This document shows positions 41,412-50,708 of a stretch of 64,000 nucleotides of DNA, one piece after another. The DNA is taken from contig NZ_JASVWF010000004.1 of the NCBI RefSeq assembly GCF_030286555.1, positions 186,001 through 250,000 of the forward strand, written 5' to 3'. The position numbers and the translations under genes are program-made. The stretch is from Actinomycetospora termitidis (GTDB taxonomy: Bacteria; Actinomycetota; Actinomycetes; Mycobacteriales; Pseudonocardiaceae). Within the stretch, counting starts at the first letter, position 1. The number at the start of each line of letters is the position of its first letter. Under the pieces are notes generated by a model that saw only the letters and a program-made list of their open reading frames with translations, was not told where the DNA came from and made no database searches.

Positions 41412-43331
41412 ATGACTGAGACGATCGAGTTCCAGGCCGAGGCCCGTCAGCTGCTGCAGCTGATGATCCACTCGATCTACTCCGACAAGGACGTGTTCCT
41501 GCGGGAGCTGATCTCCAACGCCTCGGACGCGCTGGACAAGCTGCGCATGGAGTCCTACCGGGACAAGGACCTCGGGGTCGACACCTCCGACCTGCACGTC
41601 GAGCTGCGCACCGATTCCGCCGCGCGCACGATCACGATCGCCGACAACGGCATCGGCATGAGCCGCGACGACGTGGTGACGCTGATCGGGACCATCGCGA
41701 AGTCGGGGACGGCGGAGACCCTCGCGAAGCTGCGCGAGGCCCAGGCGTCGGGCAGCGAGGAGGTCACCGCGGAGCTGATCGGGCAGTTCGGGATCGGCTT
41801 CTACTCCAGCTTCATGGTGGCCGACCGGGTGGAGATGACCACGCGTCGCGCCGGTACCGACGGCGGCGTGCACTGGGAGTCGGCGGGGGAGGGCACCTAC
41901 GAGCTCTCCGAGGTGGCCGACGCCCCGCAGGGCACCAGCATCACCGTGCACCTCAAGGCGGAGGACGCCGAGGACAACCTGCACGACTACGCGGATCCCG
42001 CCGTCGTGAAGCGCATCGTCAAGCGCTACTCGGACTTCATCACCTGGCCGATCCTGCTCAACCCGACCGCGGACGGCGCCGTCGTCGAGGGGGCCGAGGA
42101 GGAGGACTCCGAGCAGGAGGCCTCGAACGAGCCGATCAACTCCCGCAAGGCGCTGTGGGCGCGGCCGCGCTCCGAGGTCAGCGACGAGGAGTACGCCGAG
42201 TTCTACCGCCACGTCTCGCACGACTGGCAGGAGCCGCTCGAGACGATGCGGTTCACCGGCGAGGGCACCTTCGAGTACCAGGCACTGCTCTTCCTCCCCG
42301 CGCACGCGCCGATGGACCTGTACTACCGCGACGCGAAGCGCGGCGTGCAGCTCTACGTCAAGCGCGTCTTCGTCATGGAGGACTGCGAGGCGCTCGTCCC
42401 GGAGTACCTGCGGTTCGTGAAGGGCGTCGTCGACGCCCAGGACCTCTCGCTCAACGTCTCCCGCGAGATCCTCCAGCAGGATCGCCAGATCCAGCTGATC
42501 CGCAAGCGCCTGGTCAAGCGCGTGCTGCAGACGATCACGGCGCTGCGCGGGGAGGACGCCGAGAAGTACGACACCTTCTGGCGCGAGTGCGGGCGGGCGC
42601 TCAAGGAGGGTCTGCTCTCCGACCAGGACAACACCCAGGCGATCCTCGAGGCGTCCAGCTTCGCCTCGACGCACGACCCGGAGAAGCTCACCACCCTGGC
42701 CGACTACGTCGCGCGGATGCCCGAGGGTCAGGAGTCCATCTACTACGTCACCGGCGAGTCCCGGGCCGCCGTGGAGAACTCCCCGCACATCGAGGCGTTC
42801 CGGGCCAAGGGCTACGAGGTCCTGCTGCTGACCGACCAGGTCGACGAGGTCTGGGTCGGCATGGTCCCGTCGTACGGCGCCGGCGACGACGCGAAGCCCT
42901 TCGCCTCCATTGCCCAGGGCGACGTCGACCTCGCCGACGACGCCGAGAAGCCCGAGGGCTTCGACGACCTGCTCTCCTGGATGACGACGACGCTGGCCGA
43001 CGACGTCTCCGAGGTCCGGCTCTCCACCCGCCTGACGACGAGCCCCGCGTGCCTGGTGGGCGAGGTCGGTGGGCTCCCGCCGCAGCTCGAGCAGATGATG
43101 CGCTCGATGGGGCAGGAGATCCCGGTGCAGAAGCGGGCGCTCGAGCTGAACCCGAAGCACCCGCTGGTGGAGAACCTGAAGGCCGCCCACGAGGCCCGGC
43201 CCGAGGACGCCGGTGTCGCCGAGACGGCGTCGTTGCTGCACGACATGGCCCTGCTCGCGGAGGGCGGCGAGCTCAAGGAGCCGTCGGCCTTCGTCGGCAA
43301 GCTCGCGCAGCGGCTCGCCGCCACGCTCTGA
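41412..43331 (+). CDS. htpG: Hsp90-family chaperone HtpG
   Basis: A 639-residue ATPase, the normal length. The GHKL nucleotide site shows E-L-I-S-N-A-S-D-A-L-D-K, D-N-G-I-G-M, G-T-I-A-K-S-G-T and Q-F-G-I-G-F-Y-S. The middle domain has Y-V-K-R-V-F and S-L-N-V-S-R-E-I-L-Q-Q. The C-terminal dimer domain ends in A-A-T-L. It helps fold or remodel client proteins in the cytosol. It appears monocistronic, with its own -10 at 41361. Confidence 0.96.
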   Translation: MTETIEFQAEARQLLQLMIHSIYSDKDVFLRELISNASDALDKLRMESYRDKDLGVDTSDLHVELRTDSAARTITIADNGIGMSRDDVVTLIGTIAKSGTAETLAKLREAQASGSEEVTAELIGQFGIGFYSSFMVADRVEMTTRRAGTDGGVHWESAGEGTYELSEVADAPQGTSITVHLKAEDAEDNLHDYADPAVVKRIVKRYSDFITWPILLNPTADGAVVEGAEEEDSEQEASNEPINSRKALWARPRSEVSDEEYAEFYRHVSHDWQEPLETMRFTGEGTFEYQALLFLPAHAPMDLYYRDAKRGVQLYVKRVFVMEDCEALVPEYLRFVKGVVDAQDLSLNVSREILQQDRQIQLIRKRLVKRVLQTITALRGEDAEKYDTFWRECGRALKEGLLSDQDNTQAILEASSFASTHDPEKLTTLADYVARMPEGQESIYYVTGESRAAVENSPHIEAFRAKGYEVLLLTDQVDEVWVGMVPSYGAGDDAKPFASIAQGDVDLADDAEKPEGFDDLLSWMTTTLADDVSEVRLSTRLTTSPACLVGEVGGLPPQLEQMMRSMGQEIPVQKRALELNPKHPLVENLKAAHEARPEDAGVAETASLLHDMALLAEGGELKEPSAFVGKLAQRLAATL

Positions 43332-43355
43332 CGGAATAGCGGGCGCCTCGCCCTA

Positions 43356-43369
43356 GTTGACGCTTCAAC
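43356..43369. promoter_or_regulatory. Inverted repeat GTTGA-CGCT-TCAAC, candidate operator
   Basis: A perfect 5-bp inverted repeat with a 4-base centre lies 27 bases before the LLM oxidoreductase start. Such TTGA...TCAA sites are typical of MarR/HxlR-type regulators, which often control flavin oxidoreductases. No regulator gene is adjacent. Confidence 0.4.
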
Positions 43370-43395
43370 AAGCACCGACCTGGGAGGTACGTGCC

Positions 43396-44421
43396 GTGCA
43401 CATCGGCGTCGACAGCTTCGTCGCGAAGGTCACCGACCCGGACACCGAGCAGGTGGTCGGGCCGGTGGAGCGGTTCGCACACCTGCTCGAGGAGATCGAG
43501 ACCGCCGACCGGGCGGGGCTGTACTCCTACGGCATCGGGGAGCACCACCGCAGCGAGTACTACGACGCCGCGCCCGCCGTGATCCTGGCGGCGGCCGCGG
43601 CGCGCACGCAGAACATCCGGATGCGGTCCGCGGTCACGGTGCTCTCCGCGGCCGACCCGGTGCGGGTCTGGCAGGAGTACGCCACGGTCGACCTGATCTC
43701 GGGCGGCCGGGTGGAACTCGTCGTCGGGCGTGGCTCCTTCACCGAGGCGTTCCCGCTGTTCGGGCTGGCGTTCTCCGACTACGACGAACTCTTCACCTCG
43801 AAGCTCGACCTGTTGCTGAAGATCCGTGACAGCGAGCGGGTCACCTGGTCCGGGCCGCACCGGCCCGCCCTGAACGACCAGCCCGTCTACCCGCGCCCGG
43901 CGCAGGACCCGTTCCCGATCTGGGTCGGCGTCGGCGGGTCGCCGGAGTCGTTCTACCGGGCCGGCGCGCTCGGGCTGCCGCTGATGGTGGCGATCATCGG
44001 TGGGGCCCCGGCGCAGTTCGCCCCGCTGATCGACCTCTACCGCCGGGCCGGCGCCGAGGCCGGGCACTCGCCCGAGCAGCTGAAGGTCGGGCTGCACGTC
44101 TTCGGGTTCCTCGGCGACGACGTCGCGCAGGCGACGAACGCGTTCTACCCCGGCTGGGAGGCGATGTTCACCCAGATCGCCCGGGAGCGCGGGGGCATGC
44201 CGCCGTCGCGCCGGCAGTTCGACGCGACCCGCGGCCCGGACGGCGCCTACTTCGTGGGCGACCCGGACATGATCGTCGACAAGGCGACGCGCGTGGCGGA
44301 GCAGCTCGGTGGGGTGGACCGGATCAACCTGCAGATGACGAACCCGCGGTTGCGCCACGCGGACCTGCTGCACTCCATCGAGCTGCTGGGGGAGGCCGCG
44401 CCGAAGCTCGCCGACGTGTGA
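43396..44421 (+). CDS. LLM-class flavin-dependent oxidoreductase
   Basis: A 341-residue TIM-barrel protein of the luciferase-like group. G-I-G-E-H-H-R-S-E-Y and A-A-A-A-R-T-Q-N-I-R-M-R-S-A-V-T-V-L-S follow the usual LLM layout, then V-D-L-I-S-G-G-R-V-E-L-V-V-G-R-G-S-F-T-E. FMN or F420 use cannot be told. GGGAGG stands eight bases before GTG 43396; an in-frame TTG at 43357 would have no ribosome site. Confidence 0.9.
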   Translation: MHIGVDSFVAKVTDPDTEQVVGPVERFAHLLEEIETADRAGLYSYGIGEHHRSEYYDAAPAVILAAAAARTQNIRMRSAVTVLSAADPVRVWQEYATVDLISGGRVELVVGRGSFTEAFPLFGLAFSDYDELFTSKLDLLLKIRDSERVTWSGPHRPALNDQPVYPRPAQDPFPIWVGVGGSPESFYRAGALGLPLMVAIIGGAPAQFAPLIDLYRRAGAEAGHSPEQLKVGLHVFGFLGDDVAQATNAFYPGWEAMFTQIARERGGMPPSRRQFDATRGPDGAYFVGDPDMIVDKATRVAEQLGGVDRINLQMTNPRLRHADLLHSIELLGEAAPKLADV

Positions 44422-44461
44422 GTGGAACCGTGGGAGGATCGGGCGCCTCGGAAGGAGTGTG

Positions 44462-45010
44462 ATGACCATGCAACCGACCCGGCCCGATCACCTCCTGAGC
44501 CTCGACGAGTGGATCGCGCTCCCGGAGACGTCGGAGTGGCGGTTCGAGCTCGCCGAGGGAGTCCTCGTCGTGGCGGCCCGCCCGATCCGTCGACACCAGA
44601 AACTGATCATGCGCCTCGGCGCGCAGCTGGAGGAGCGGGCCGAGGGGCGCTTCTCGGTGACTCCTGAGTTCGAACTCGTCGTCGATCCCGGGTCCGCGGC
44701 CACCGTCCGCGTGCCCGATCTCGTCCTCGGACCACCGGACCTGCCCGACGAGACCCCCCGCCTGGTCGGGTCCGACGCGGTGGCGGCGATCGAGGTCCTC
44801 TCGCCGGGGTCCCGCCGGCTGGACCGCATCCTGAAGCACTCGGAGTACGCCGAGTGCGGTGTGCCGTTCTACCTGCTCGTCGAGCCGGGGCCACCGGTGA
44901 CGGTCACGGAGTTCCGGTCGGTCGGGGACGCCTACGAGCTGGTGGCCGAGCACCGCGGGAGCGCGCCGCTGCAGATCGGCGTGACGCTCGATCTCGACGC
45001 CCTCGGCTGA
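44462..45010 (+). CDS. Uma2 family PD-(D/E)XK nuclease-fold protein
   Basis: A 182-residue protein with the Uma2 (DUF820) pattern: R-F-E-L-A-E-G early, V-R-V-P-D-L-V-L-G, A-I-E-V-L-S-P-G-S and D-R-I-L-K-H-S-E-Y-A-E-C-G-V-P-F-Y-L-L-V-E-P. The D and E-x-L plus K are the presumed metal and catalytic positions. Most members are uncharacterised. AAGGAG precedes; an ATG at 44468 would give better spacing (10 bases) than 44462 (4 bases), and a GTG at 44459 is also in frame. Confidence 0.85.
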   Translation: MTMQPTRPDHLLSLDEWIALPETSEWRFELAEGVLVVAARPIRRHQKLIMRLGAQLEERAEGRFSVTPEFELVVDPGSAATVRVPDLVLGPPDLPDETPRLVGSDAVAAIEVLSPGSRRLDRILKHSEYAECGVPFYLLVEPGPPVTVTEFRSVGDAYELVAEHRGSAPLQIGVTLDLDALG

Positions 45011-45034
45011 CGCCGCTTGTGATCAGATGGCGCC

Positions 45035-45874
45035 ATGGATCCCACGGCGCTCCCGCCCGGCTTCGCCGACCAGCTCGCCGACTTCCAGGCCCGCGCGGCG
45101 GACCCGGTGACCCCGAAGGTCGCGGCATCGACGATCCTGCTCCGTCCCGGAGCGACGGGGGTCGAGGTCTTCCTGATGCGCCGCCGGACCCAGATGGCGT
45201 TCGCGGGCGGGATGGTCGTCTTCCCGGGCGGCGGGGTCGACCCGCGCGACACCAGCGACGAGGTCGCGTGGGCGGGCCCCTCCCCGGAGGTCTGGGCCGA
45301 GCGCCTCGGGCTGGGGGTCGACGAGGCCCGCGCGGTCGTGTGCGCCGCGGTGCGGGAGACGTTCGAGGAGTCGGGCGTCCTCCTCGCGGGTCCCGACGAC
45401 GGGTCCGTGGTCCCGTCCACGTCCGGCGAGGAGTGGGCCGAGGCGCGACGGGCCCTGGAGGCCCGGGAGATCGCGTTCAGCGACCTGCTGCGCGACCGCG
45501 GCCTGGTGCTCCGCACCGACCTGCTGCGCGGCTGGACCTGCTGGATCACCCCGGAGTTCGAGCCGCGCCGCTACCGGACCTTCTTCTTCGTGACGGCGAG
45601 CCCCGAGGGCCAGGAGGCGGCCGGCGTCTCCACCGAGTCCGACGCCGCGGCGTGGATGGGCGTCGACGACGCCCTCGCGGCGGCGGGGGAGACCGTGATG
45701 GTGCTGCCGCCGCAGTACTGCACGTTCCTGGAGCTCGCGCAGTACGGCACCGTCGCGCAGATCCTCGCGGCGGCCGACCGTCCGATCCCGGAGCCGGTCA
45801 TTCCGGGCCTGGAACCGGACGGGTCGGCGCTGACGCTGCCCGGGCACTACCTGGAGCTGAACGCCTCGCGGTGA
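45035..45874 (+). CDS. Nudix hydrolase
   Basis: A 279-residue Nudix protein of the longer type found in actinobacteria. The Nudix box is spread as F-P-G-G-G-V-D then [10 protein letters not shown], with a large insertion between, and the protein continues through [16 protein letters not shown], typical of relatives of coenzyme A or NADH pyrophosphatases. Substrate unknown. It starts 24 bases after the Uma2 gene. Confidence 0.85.
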   Translation: MDPTALPPGFADQLADFQARAADPVTPKVAASTILLRPGATGVEVFLMRRRTQMAFAGGMVVFPGGGVDPRDTSDEVAWAGPSPEVWAERLGLGVDEARAVVCAAVRETFEESGVLLAGPDDGSVVPSTSGEEWAEARRALEAREIAFSDLLRDRGLVLRTDLLRGWTCWITPEFEPRRYRTFFFVTASPEGQEAAGVSTESDAAAWMGVDDALAAAGETVMVLPPQYCTFLELAQYGTVAQILAAADRPIPEPVIPGLEPDGSALTLPGHYLELNASR

Positions 45875-45883
45875 GGCCGCCCG

Positions 45884-47110
45884 TCACCAGGTGACGGGCA
45901 GCGCCTCCACGCCGTGGATCAGGTTCTCGTGGCGGAACTCGACGGCGTCGGGGTCCGTCGCGAGCGCCAGCCCGGGGAAGCGGCGCAGGATCGCTTGGAA
46001 CGCGATCCGCAGCTCGATGCGCGCCAGCGGCGCCCCCAGGCAGTGGTGGATGCCGTAGCCGAAGGCGACGTGCGGGAGCGGGTCGCGACGCACGTCGAGG
46101 TGGTCCAGGCCCTCGCCGAGCGCGGGGTCGCGATTCGCGGCGCACAGCGAGGCGGTGACGACGGTGCCCGCGGAGATCACGTGCGGGCCGACCTCGACGT
46201 CCTGCGTCGCGGCCCGCGGGAAGCCCGCGGACACCGGCGTGACGTGCCGCAGCATCTCCTCGACCGCCCGGGACGTCGCGGCGTCGTCGTCCAGTGCGGC
46301 GCGCATCGCCGCCATCTGCTCGGGGTCGCGCAGCAGCTCGTACGTCCCGAGGGCGATCACGTTGGACGTCGTCTCGTGGCCCGCGACGAGCAGCAGGTTC
46401 GCGAGCCCGACCATCTCGTCGTCGTCGATCCCGCCCTCGGCCGCGGGCCGGTCGCCGTGCTCCCGGACGAGCAGGCCGAGGAGGTCCTCGCCCGGGTCGC
46501 GGCGGGCCCGCGCGACGAGCGAGGCCATGTACTCGCGGGACTCCGCGAACAGCCGCGTCCGCTCCTCCACGGAGAGGTCGGAGCGCAGCGTGCGCTCCGC
46601 CCGCTCCTGGAACCCGTCCCGGTCCTCGTAGGGCACGCCCAGCAGCTCGCAGATGACCAGGGACGGCACCGGGAGCGCGAAGTCGGCGACCAGGTCGGCG
46701 GGCGGGCCGCCGGCCGCCATCGCCTCCAGGGCGTCGTCGACGATCGCGACCACCCGCGGCTCGAGGGCCTTCATCGCGCGCACCGTGAACCGCCCGGTGA
46801 GCATCCGCCGCAGGCGCGTGTGGACCGGCGGGTCGAGCGCGAGCAGCATCCCGGCGCGTCGGCGCGCCATCTCGTCGGCGTCCAGCCCGCCGGGCGGCAG
46901 CGGCAGCCCGTCGAACCCGAACGCCGGGTCGCCGTGCACCGTGCGCGCCTCCGCGTAGCCGGCGACCAGGGTCGCGGTGTGCCCGACCAGGGTGGTCACC
47001 GGACAGGTGCCGTGCGCCTCGCGCACCGACGTCACCTCCGGGGCGGGGTCCAGGCCGTCGCGACGGAGGCCGAGCCGCGGCGGGACGTCCGTCGTCTGAT
47101 CGGTGCTCAT
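45884..47110 (-). CDS. Cytochrome P450
   Basis: A 408-residue P450. The I-helix shows A-G-H-E-T-T, the K-helix E-x-x-R is E-E-M-L-R, and the heme loop F-G-Y-G-I-H-H-C-L-G-A-P-L-A-R places the thiolate at C357. Size and wording fit bacterial class I enzymes such as the CYP105/107 groups, which need ferredoxin. No ferredoxin or reductase gene is adjacent. Start chosen at ATG 47110; another ATG four codons upstream is possible. A CATGGT hexamer seven bases upstream suggests a leaderless start. Confidence 0.92.
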   Translation of the reverse strand: MSTDQTTDVPPRLGLRRDGLDPAPEVTSVREAHGTCPVTTLVGHTATLVAGYAEARTVHGDPAFGFDGLPLPPGGLDADEMARRRAGMLLALDPPVHTRLRRMLTGRFTVRAMKALEPRVVAIVDDALEAMAAGGPPADLVADFALPVPSLVICELLGVPYEDRDGFQERAERTLRSDLSVEERTRLFAESREYMASLVARARRDPGEDLLGLLVREHGDRPAAEGGIDDDEMVGLANLLLVAGHETTSNVIALGTYELLRDPEQMAAMRAALDDDAATSRAVEEMLRHVTPVSAGFPRAATQDVEVGPHVISAGTVVTASLCAANRDPALGEGLDHLDVRRDPLPHVAFGYGIHHCLGAPLARIELRIAFQAILRRFPGLALATDPDAVEFRHENLIHGVEALPVTW

Positions 47111-47182
47111 GCCAACGACCATGCCCCACCGGCCTCGTGAAGTCGATCGAGACCGTCGGGGGTCGCTGGTAGGGATGCCGGC

Positions 47183-47689
47183 ATGGCCGACTTCGTCCTC
47201 GGGGACCGTCCCGACCCGCCGATCGCCGCCGGGGAGGTGGAGACGCTCCTCGGCTTCCTGGAGTTCCAGCGCGCCACCCTGGCCTGGAAGTGCGCGGGCC
47301 TCGACGCGGACGGTCTGGCCGCCACGGTCGGCGGTTCGTCCCTGACCCTCGGCGGGCTGCTCGCCCACCTCGCGCACGTCGAGGACGGCTGGTTCACCGA
47401 GGACTTCGCGGGGCGTCCGGCGGCCGCCTGGAACCCGTGGACCTGGGCCGTGGGTCGCGGACCCGACGAGCTGCGCGCGGAGTGGGAGGCGGCGGTCGAT
47501 CGATCCCGGGCAGTCGTCGCCGCGGCCCTGGGCGGGCCGGGGCTGGACGCGGTCGCGCGCGACCCGAAGCCGCCGGACCGCCCCGTGACCCTGCGCTGGA
47601 TCGTCGTGCACATGATCGAGGAGTACGCCCGCCACAACGGCCACGCCGATCTCCTGCGCGAGGCGGTCGACGGTGCGACGGGGGAGTGA
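47183..47689 (+). CDS. DinB-like (DUF664) protein
   Basis: A 168-residue four-helix protein of the DinB/YfiT group. L-L-A-H-L-A-H-V-E-D-G-W-F and V-V-H-M-I-E-E-Y-A-R-H-N-G-H carry the His residues that bind metal (H at first helix pair, H-x-x-x-H at the last). In actinobacteria such proteins often act as mycothiol-dependent transferases; the substrate is not known. TAGGGA lies 7 bases before the ATG and no ribosome site is seen. Confidence 0.85.
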   Translation: MADFVLGDRPDPPIAAGEVETLLGFLEFQRATLAWKCAGLDADGLAATVGGSSLTLGGLLAHLAHVEDGWFTEDFAGRPAAAWNPWTWAVGRGPDELRAEWEAAVDRSRAVVAAALGGPGLDAVARDPKPPDRPVTLRWIVVHMIEEYARHNGHADLLREAVDGATGE

Positions 47690-47699
47690 CGCCGACGCC

Positions 47700-48782
47700 T
47701 CAGCGGCCGGCCAGCAGGCGCCCGTAGGCCCGCACGGCGTCGTCGATCCTCGCGACCGAGCAGGTCTCGTCGGTGACGTGGGCCTGGTCGGGGTCGCCGG
47801 GGCCGGAGACGATCGTGGCGGCCCCGCCGAGGGCACCGGCCAGGACCGCGGCGTCGGTGAAGTAGGTGGCGTAGCCGGGGGTGGCGCCGTCGGCGAGCAG
47901 GCGGCAGGCCCGGCCCACGGTCGCGGGGTCGGTGTCGACGACGGGGAGGTCCACCAGTCGCTCGATCACGACGCCGTCGCCGACCAGGCCGGCCACCGTG
48001 GACTCCACGGTGTCGGCGTCGGCGCCGGGCACGAGGCGCAGGTCGACGCGGGCCTCGGCGTGGTCGGGGACCAGGTTCGGCTGCAGGCCGGCGTGGAAGG
48101 TGCCGACGTTGACGGTCGTCGGCCCGTGGGTGTCGCTCGCGGGCCAGTCCTCGTGGGCGTGCACGGCCAGGGCGGCGCGGGCGAGGTCGACGAGGGCGTT
48201 GTGTCCGAGCTCGGGCCGCGAGCCGTGGGCGGAGACGCCGCGCGCGGTCAGCCGCAGCCACAGCGCGCCCTTGTGCCCGAGCAGGGGCCGGTTGCCGGTC
48301 ATCTCGCCCACGACGAGCAGCGGCGACGGCGCGAGCAGCGTCCGGTCGAGCGCGCGGGCGCCGTCGCAGCCGGTCTCCTCGCCGAACGTGAACACGACCT
48401 GGAGGTCGCCGCCCCCGGCGCGCGCGTGAGCTACGGCGGCCTCGACCATGGCCGCGACACCGGCCTTCATGTCGCTGGCGCCGCGTCCACGCAGCCGCCC
48501 GTCGACCAGATCGCCCGCCAACGGGTCGAACGACCACGCGTCGTCGTCGGCCGGGACGGTGTCGAGGTGCCCGCTGAGCGTGGTCGCGACGGACCGGTCC
48601 GCGCCGGTCGCGTCGCGGGTGCGCGCGACGAGGTTCGCCCGGCCCGGCTCCGGCTCGTCGAGGTGCACCCGCAGCCCGGCGTCGGTGAGCCGCCCGGCGA
48701 CGAGGTCGGCCGCGACGCGTTCCCCGCCGCCGCGGGTGTCCAGGCGGACGAGGTCGCACGCGAGGTCGAGCGCGTCGCCCAC
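47700..48782 (-). CDS. M20 metallo-deacylase, DapE/ArgE-like
   Basis: A 360-residue M20 hydrolase. Metal ligands lie in S-G-H-L-D-T-V-P, G-R-G-A-S-D-M-K-A-G and F-G-E-E-T-G-C-D-G, with the dimer domain entry H-G-S-R-P-E-L-G-H-N-A. The spacing matches succinyl-diaminopimelate desuccinylase (DapE), but acetylornithine deacetylase and other amidases share it, and no other lysine pathway gene is near. Encoded 3 bases after an enoyl-CoA hydratase on the same strand; GTG start. Confidence 0.78.
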   Translation of the reverse strand: MGDALDLACDLVRLDTRGGGERVAADLVAGRLTDAGLRVHLDEPEPGRANLVARTRDATGADRSVATTLSGHLDTVPADDDAWSFDPLAGDLVDGRLRGRGASDMKAGVAAMVEAAVAHARAGGGDLQVVFTFGEETGCDGARALDRTLLAPSPLLVVGEMTGNRPLLGHKGALWLRLTARGVSAHGSRPELGHNALVDLARAALAVHAHEDWPASDTHGPTTVNVGTFHAGLQPNLVPDHAEARVDLRLVPGADADTVESTVAGLVGDGVVIERLVDLPVVDTDPATVGRACRLLADGATPGYATYFTDAAVLAGALGGAATIVSGPGDPDQAHVTDETCSVARIDDAVRAYGRLLAGR

Positions 48783-48785
48783 GGG

Positions 48786-49559
48786 TCAGCGACCGCGGAA
48801 GACCGGGGAGCGCTTCTCCAGGAACGCGGCGCGCCCCTCGGTGAAGTCCTCGGTCTCGAACATGGCGACCTGCGCGGTCTCCTCGGCGTGCAGGGTCTGC
48901 GCCAGGGTCGCCGGCGGGTCGGCGAGGATCCGCTTGGTCGCGGCCAGGGCGAGCGGCGCGGCCTCCGCCATCTCCTTCGCGCGGTCGATCGCCACCGCGA
49001 GGGCGGACCCGTCGTCGACCAGCTCGTCGACCAGCCCGAGGCGGTGGGCCTCGTCGGCGTCGATGATGTTCCCGCGCAGCAGCAGGCGGCGGGCCGGGCC
49101 GGCGCCGACCTTGCGCGGGAGGGTCCAGAACAGCCCGGAGTCGGCCACGAGCCCGATCCGCCCGAAGATCGCGCCGTACCGGGAGCCGCGCGCGGCGACC
49201 ACGTAGTCGCACGCCGCGACCACCGAGGTGCCGGCGCCCACCGCGGCGCCCTCGACCGCGGCGACGACCGGCAGCGGCCCCTCCACCAGCAGGGAGATCA
49301 CATCGGCCACGAGGTGCAGCCGGTCGCGGGCGTCGGCGCGGTCGCCCTGCGGCATGGAGGAGATGTCGCCGCCGGAGCTGAAGTGCTTCCCGGCGCCGGT
49401 GACGACGAGGGCCCGGCAGGTCTCGTCGGCGTGCGCGGCCTCCAGCGCGGCCCGCAGCTCACGGCGCAGCGGCACCGTGATCGCGTTCCGGCGCTCGGGC
49501 ACGTCGAAGGTCAGGACCCGCACCGGCCCGTCGTCGTGAACCTGCAGGGGGCCGGTCAT
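48786..49559 (-). CDS. Enoyl-CoA hydratase/isomerase family protein
   Basis: A 257-residue crotonase-fold protein. Oxyanion-hole phrases are G-K-H-F-S-S-G-G-D-I-S-S and V-E-G-A-A-V-G-A-G. The two Glu residues of classical hydratases are not both evident: R-I-G-L-V-A-D-S-G replaces the usual second-Glu region with Asp, which is common in isomerases. The reaction is therefore open. Its ATG overlaps the stop of the upstream cation-efflux gene (ATGA). Confidence 0.85.
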   Translation of the reverse strand: MTGPLQVHDDGPVRVLTFDVPERRNAITVPLRRELRAALEAAHADETCRALVVTGAGKHFSSGGDISSMPQGDRADARDRLHLVADVISLLVEGPLPVVAAVEGAAVGAGTSVVAACDYVVAARGSRYGAIFGRIGLVADSGLFWTLPRKVGAGPARRLLLRGNIIDADEAHRLGLVDELVDDGSALAVAIDRAKEMAEAAPLALAATKRILADPPATLAQTLHAEETAQVAMFETEDFTEGRAAFLEKRSPVFRGR

Positions 49560-50668
49560 CGGCGCGCCTCCTCGTCGGCGGTGGAGGAGTGCCGGCGGTC
49601 CTGCTCGGCACGCCAGTCGGCCAGGGTCGTCCCGAAGCGTTCCAGGACGGCGTCGCGCAGGCTCTCGTCCTCGCGGGGCACGGGTTCGAGGAAGACCTGG
49701 TCGAGGTCGGTGAAGCGGGCGCGCAGCTCCTCGTCGAGCCGGACGCACGCGCGCTCGAGGTCGCCGACGGTGAGGTGGTCCTTGAAGTCGACCCGCGCGC
49801 AGAGCAGGACGCTGTCCGTGCCGGTCAGCATGGTCTGCAGGTCGACGACCGCGGTGACCTCGGGGGCTGCGGACAGCTGGTCGTAGATCGCGGCGGTCAC
49901 CCGGGGCTCCGCGGCGCGTCCGATCAGGAGGTTCTTGTTGGTGCGACCGAGGATGAAGGCGACGACGGCCAGCAGCACACCGATCATGATCGAGGCGATG
50001 CCGTCCCACACCGACGAGCCGGTCTGCTGGTGCAGCACCACTCCGACCGCCGCGAAGGCGAGGCCCAGCAGCGCCGCGGTGTCCTCGAACAGGACGCTCT
50101 TGACGGTGGGGTCGTCGGAGAGGCGCAGGTAGCGGCTCAGCGAGAGCCGCAGCTCGCGCTTCTCGTGCAGCACCTGGCGCAGCGCCTGCTGCCAGGAGAT
50201 GCCCTCGATGACCGCCGAGAGCGCGAGCACCGAGTAGGCGACCCAGGCGAACTGCTCCTCGGCCGGGTCGGGGGCGTTCTCGATGATCGTCGTGATGCCC
50301 TCGTAGACCGAGTACGTCGCCCCGACGACGAACACCGAGACCGAGGCGATCATCGCCCAGAAGAACCGCTCCTTGCCGTAGCCGAAGGGGTGCACCCGGT
50401 CGGCCTGCTTGCCGGAGCGGCGCAGGGCGGTGAACAGCAGCACCTCGGTGACGCAGTCGGCGGCGCTGTGCGCGGCCTCCGCGAGCATCGCCGAGGAGCC
50501 CGTGAGGAGCCCGGCGATCAGCTTGAGCACACCGACCGCCGCGTTGGCGGCGAACGCCAGCACGACGGAGAGCGTGCTCTGCCCGGACGCCGAGTCCTGG
50601 GCCTCGCGGCCCTCGTCGGTGGGGTCGTCCGGCGAGTGCTCGGCGGCGGCCCGGTCGGTGGCGGTCAT
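49556..50668 (-). CDS. Cation diffusion facilitator transporter
   Basis: A 370-residue CDF protein with six helices. H-S-A-A-D-C-V-T-E in helix 2 and D-T-A-A-L-L-G in helix 5 replace the usual H-x-x-x-D/H-x-x-x-D zinc site with Asp-rich forms typical of the branch thought to move Zn, Fe or Mn. The C-terminal cytoplasmic domain (about 270-350) has V-V-D-L-Q-T-M-L-T-G-T-D-S. ATG 50668 is favoured over one 8 codons upstream since GAGG stands just before it. Confidence 0.85.
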   Translation of the reverse strand: MTATDRAAAEHSPDDPTDEGREAQDSASGQSTLSVVLAFAANAAVGVLKLIAGLLTGSSAMLAEAAHSAADCVTEVLLFTALRRSGKQADRVHPFGYGKERFFWAMIASVSVFVVGATYSVYEGITTIIENAPDPAEEQFAWVAYSVLALSAVIEGISWQQALRQVLHEKRELRLSLSRYLRLSDDPTVKSVLFEDTAALLGLAFAAVGVVLHQQTGSSVWDGIASIMIGVLLAVVAFILGRTNKNLLIGRAAEPRVTAAIYDQLSAAPEVTAVVDLQTMLTGTDSVLLCARVDFKDHLTVGDLERACVRLDEELRARFTDLDQVFLEPVPREDESLRDAVLERFGTTLADWRAEQDRRHSSTADEEARR

Positions 50669-50708
50669 GTCCCTCGGGGATTCCTTCCTCATGCCAACGA
50701 CCCCTGCT

